From an uncultured Colwellia sp. (GTDB lineage: Bacteria > Pseudomonadota > Gammaproteobacteria > Enterobacterales > Alteromonadaceae), in assembly GCA_913020705.1 (NCBI GenBank), contig CAJWBY010000174.1, positions 1 through 8,982 of the forward strand: 8,982 nucleotides of DNA, written 5' to 3'. Positions 7,266-8,982 of this stretch are shown piece after piece. The position numbers were made by a program, and so were the translations under genes. The stretch's first letter is position 1. Every line of letters starts with the position of its first letter. The notes under the pieces are model-generated. The model made no database searches. It saw only the letters and a list, made by a program, of their open reading frames with translations, and had not been told where the DNA came from.

Positions 7266-8713
7266 TAGAACCTATCACGGTTAAAGTATGCTTGATTCAA
7301 ATTGTGGTAAAGCGCTGGCTCTATCCCAAAGCCTGTTTTAATTGAATTACCGGTATTTTTATCGGTTAACGAGGTTTGAACACTATAGTTCCACTGCTCA
7401 ATACCTTTAATTTGAAAACCGTATTTAGAATTCATCGACTTACCAAAATTTAACGGAATAGAGAAACCGATAGCAAAGAAATCTTCTTCTTCACCGCCAT
7501 CTATTTCATCAAATTTAGTACGTTTATATTGCATGTTAATTTGAGTATTACCAAACCAATGTGACGATTTCACTGTAAACCCTTTATCACCTTGCCAATA
7601 TTCACCGGCAGTGACTTCCATATCCCAATTTAGTGGTCTGTAACGAAAACGATATTTAGCAAGTCTAGGTTGATGGCTAACTTGTGGCCTTCTTCCTATT
7701 TTTTTATCTTTAAAGTCACCTAGTAATAGACTAAAACGATGATTACCATTATCAGTGATATAACGTGTTTCATTAAGTAAACCGTCTGTATTACCGTAAA
7801 TTCGTCCAAACGAAAACTGCGTAAAAACATTTAGCGGTAGAGAAAAGGTTTGATGTATTAAACGTCGATCAATACCGTTATAAAGACTAAAGCGATTCAT
7901 AATAAACTCATTATCATCAAAATCGTCTGTAGCCAATAAAGTGCTACTTAAGTAACGTATATCTATTACCGCACCTGGCCAAATTGACATTTGTGGGTTT
8001 ACACTCGCAATAAGTTGATAGTCAAGAGCTCCATACTCAGTACCAACTAAGCTTGCTATTGCAGGCGCGAACGTAATTCTCGGTGTAAAATAAGCGCTAG
8101 AAGCATTATTGACTAACCATTTGTCATTATTACCCGGTAACAAATTCAATAAATAGTTTTCCGAACTTTTAGTTTCCCTTGAATTTACATCAAGTACTGA
8201 ATTTTCAGTAAATTCAAGATTTACTGTTTGTACTACTAAGCCGTAATTAAGCAGGTTAAGTTCAGTATTAATGGGTAACTTTTGACTTATCAAACGCGCC
8301 ATAACATTGATTGCATCATCTTCATTACGGTTGTATAAATTATTTTCAAACTCGACAACTAAACCATTCTCAGTTTCATTGAGTCCGATACTGACTGATT
8401 CAAATCCATAATCGGTTACATACTTTGCAAATTTTTCGATGCTTTCAAGATTAACTATATTGTTACGGCTGGTACTTGCCTGCCTGGTATTAGTGGTACC
8501 ACTTAGCTGTTTTTGTGGAAATTCATCAGCTGACTTACCATTAACCACTAATTCAGATTCTTTTGGTGACAAAGGCTGTATATTTAGTGCTTTATTTTTA
8601 GATACAGTAGCTAATTTTATTTCTCTATTAGCAACCGTTTGTGAATTCGGACGGAGTTTAGTGCTACCTAGTGGAATATTTATATCAAAACTAAACCAAT
8701 TCATGGATCTCAA
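7265..8713 (-). CDS. YjbH-family outer-membrane protein, N-terminally truncated
   Basis: C-terminal part of a YjbH-domain (exopolysaccharide-associated) beta-barrel protein, 482 residues. The family is about 700 residues with a signal peptide. As I recall E. coli YjbH, the segment FSFDINIPLGSTKLRP (7-22) aligns with its sequence some 270 residues in. Visible here are a periplasmic-type linker (about 20-90), an alpha/beta region (90-175), and a long run of alternating amphipathic strands (about 205-482) including YRFRYRPLNWDMEVTAGEYW (354-373) and GDKGF (375-379), ending NRDRF with the terminal Phe typical of outer-membrane barrels. The reading frame is intact, but no signal peptide exists and the start is poor: TTG at 8713 or ATG at 8704, with only a weak GAGA nearby. 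Most likely a 3' fragment or pseudogene cut at the junction near 8700. Confidence 0.75.
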   Translation of the reverse strand: MRSMNWFSFDINIPLGSTKLRPNSQTVANREIKLATVSKNKALNIQPLSPKESELVVNGKSADEFPQKQLSGTTNTRQASTSRNNIVNLESIEKFAKYVTDYGFESVSIGLNETENGLVVEFENNLYNRNEDDAINVMARLISQKLPINTELNLLNYGLVVQTVNLEFTENSVLDVNSRETKSSENYLLNLLPGNNDKWLVNNASSAYFTPRITFAPAIASLVGTEYGALDYQLIASVNPQMSIWPGAVIDIRYLSSTLLATDDFDDNEFIMNRFSLYNGIDRRLIHQTFSLPLNVFTQFSFGRIYGNTDGLLNETRYITDNGNHRFSLLLGDFKDKKIGRRPQVSHQPRLAKYRFRYRPLNWDMEVTAGEYWQGDKGFTVKSSHWFGNTQINMQYKRTKFDEIDGGEEEDFFAIGFSIPLNFGKSMNSKYGFQIKGIEQWNYSVQTSLTDKNTGNSIKTGFGIEPALYHNLNQAYFNRDRF

Positions 8714-8893
8714 GGTAATAATGTTGAAGTTTTTGAAGGTTATGTAATAGTTACATTAAAATTAATAATTAATTATGAGATTGAAAATCATATTATGCAA
8801 TATGGAGAAAAAGTAGAGGTGTTATCTCCTCCTGAGTTTAGAGATAGAATAGCATCTCGGGTTAAAAATATGTATTTGAACTATTCAGATTAG
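8693..8893 (+). pseudogene. C-terminal fragment of a WYL-domain transcriptional regulator
   Basis: A plus-strand frame encodes about 66 residues beginning KPIHGSQ and ending in TAG (8891-8893). It resembles the C-terminal end of HTH-WYL regulators: the H-x-SQ turn, then LIINYEIENHIMQYGEKVEV (24-43), LSPPEFRDRI (44-53) and a final basic helix ending NYSD. Such proteins are typically about 230-330 residues, so the DNA-binding HTH and the WYL core are missing. The frame is closed by TAG at 8669-8671 and the DNA to the left codes for the YjbH-family protein on the other strand. The left border is uncertain because both codings overlap at about 8693-8713. There is no start codon, so it is probably not expressed. 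The match comes from pattern memory, not a search. Confidence 0.6.
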
Positions 8894-8916
8894 GCTAGCA
8901 TGTAGATTGAATTCAC

Positions 8917-8953
8917 ATTACATTATTTAATTTGTTAAATCAATTTATGTAAT
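8917..8953. repeat. AT-rich nested inverted repeat after the WYL fragment
   Basis: ATTACAT (8917-8923) and ATGTAAT (8947-8953) flank an inner hairpin ATTTAA-TTTG-TTAAAT (8925-8940). It lies 24 bases after the WYL stop and could be that gene's original terminator, but AT-rich DNA forms such repeats by chance. Nothing else can be supported in 8894-8982. Confidence 0.25.
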
Positions 8954-8982
8954 ATGAAGTCCAATAGAGTCAAACGAGCTGT

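Noticed and set aside
8439..8747. 102-codon plus-strand frame across the YjbH/WYL joint
   Set aside because: It is in a different frame from the WYL-like coding and mirrors the YjbH linker region; the hydrophobic start is a by-product of the antisense reading.
1..8982. CRISPR array, transposase, phage or toxin-antitoxin module
   Set aside because: I saw no regularly spaced repeats, transposase or integrase motifs, or short toxin/antitoxin gene pairs on either strand.

Overview
The window looks like chromosomal DNA from an AT-rich marine gammaproteobacterium, most likely an Alteromonadales relative (Colwellia/Thalassotalea type). That placement is an inference from the gene order cysD-cysN-SLC13 permease-cysC, the gammaproteobacterial tRNA-Arg(CCG), the RND adaptor and a YjbH-family outer-membrane protein. 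It is not based on any database search.

Layout, left to right. At 1-925 (minus) lies the N-terminal ~308 residues of an RND-efflux periplasmic adaptor, cut by the window edge. At 926-1130 is a divergent regulatory region, followed by a tRNA-Arg(CCG) gene on the plus strand (1131-1207). From 7145 down to 1217 all genes are on the minus strand and form a sulfate-assimilation block: cysD, cysN (start overlaps the cysD stop by one base), a strong hairpin, an SLC13 permease with two RCK_C domains, cysC, and a DHH-family phosphoesterase. The block would import sulfate (permease), make APS (CysDN) and phosphorylate it to PAPS (CysC). The DHH enzyme at its end may clear the 3',5'-pAp by-product, or may be unrelated. 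A promoter region with a 12-bp tandem repeat over the -35 region precedes cysD and is a reasonable place for CysB control.

The right end (7265-8982) is the anomalous part. A minus-strand YjbH-family gene is present only as its C-terminal ~480 residues, without signal peptide or N-terminal region. Directly abutting it, in the opposite direction, is the last ~66 codons of a WYL-domain transcriptional regulator whose N-terminal part is also absent. Two unrelated genes thus lose their 5' ends at the same point (about 8680-8713), which marks a rearrangement breakpoint or a chimeric assembly join.

No CRISPR array, transposase, integrase or phage gene was seen, and no clearly new multi-gene system. 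The best leads are the double-truncation junction, the DHH gene inside the PAPS-synthesis block, and the hairpin splitting the sulfate operon.
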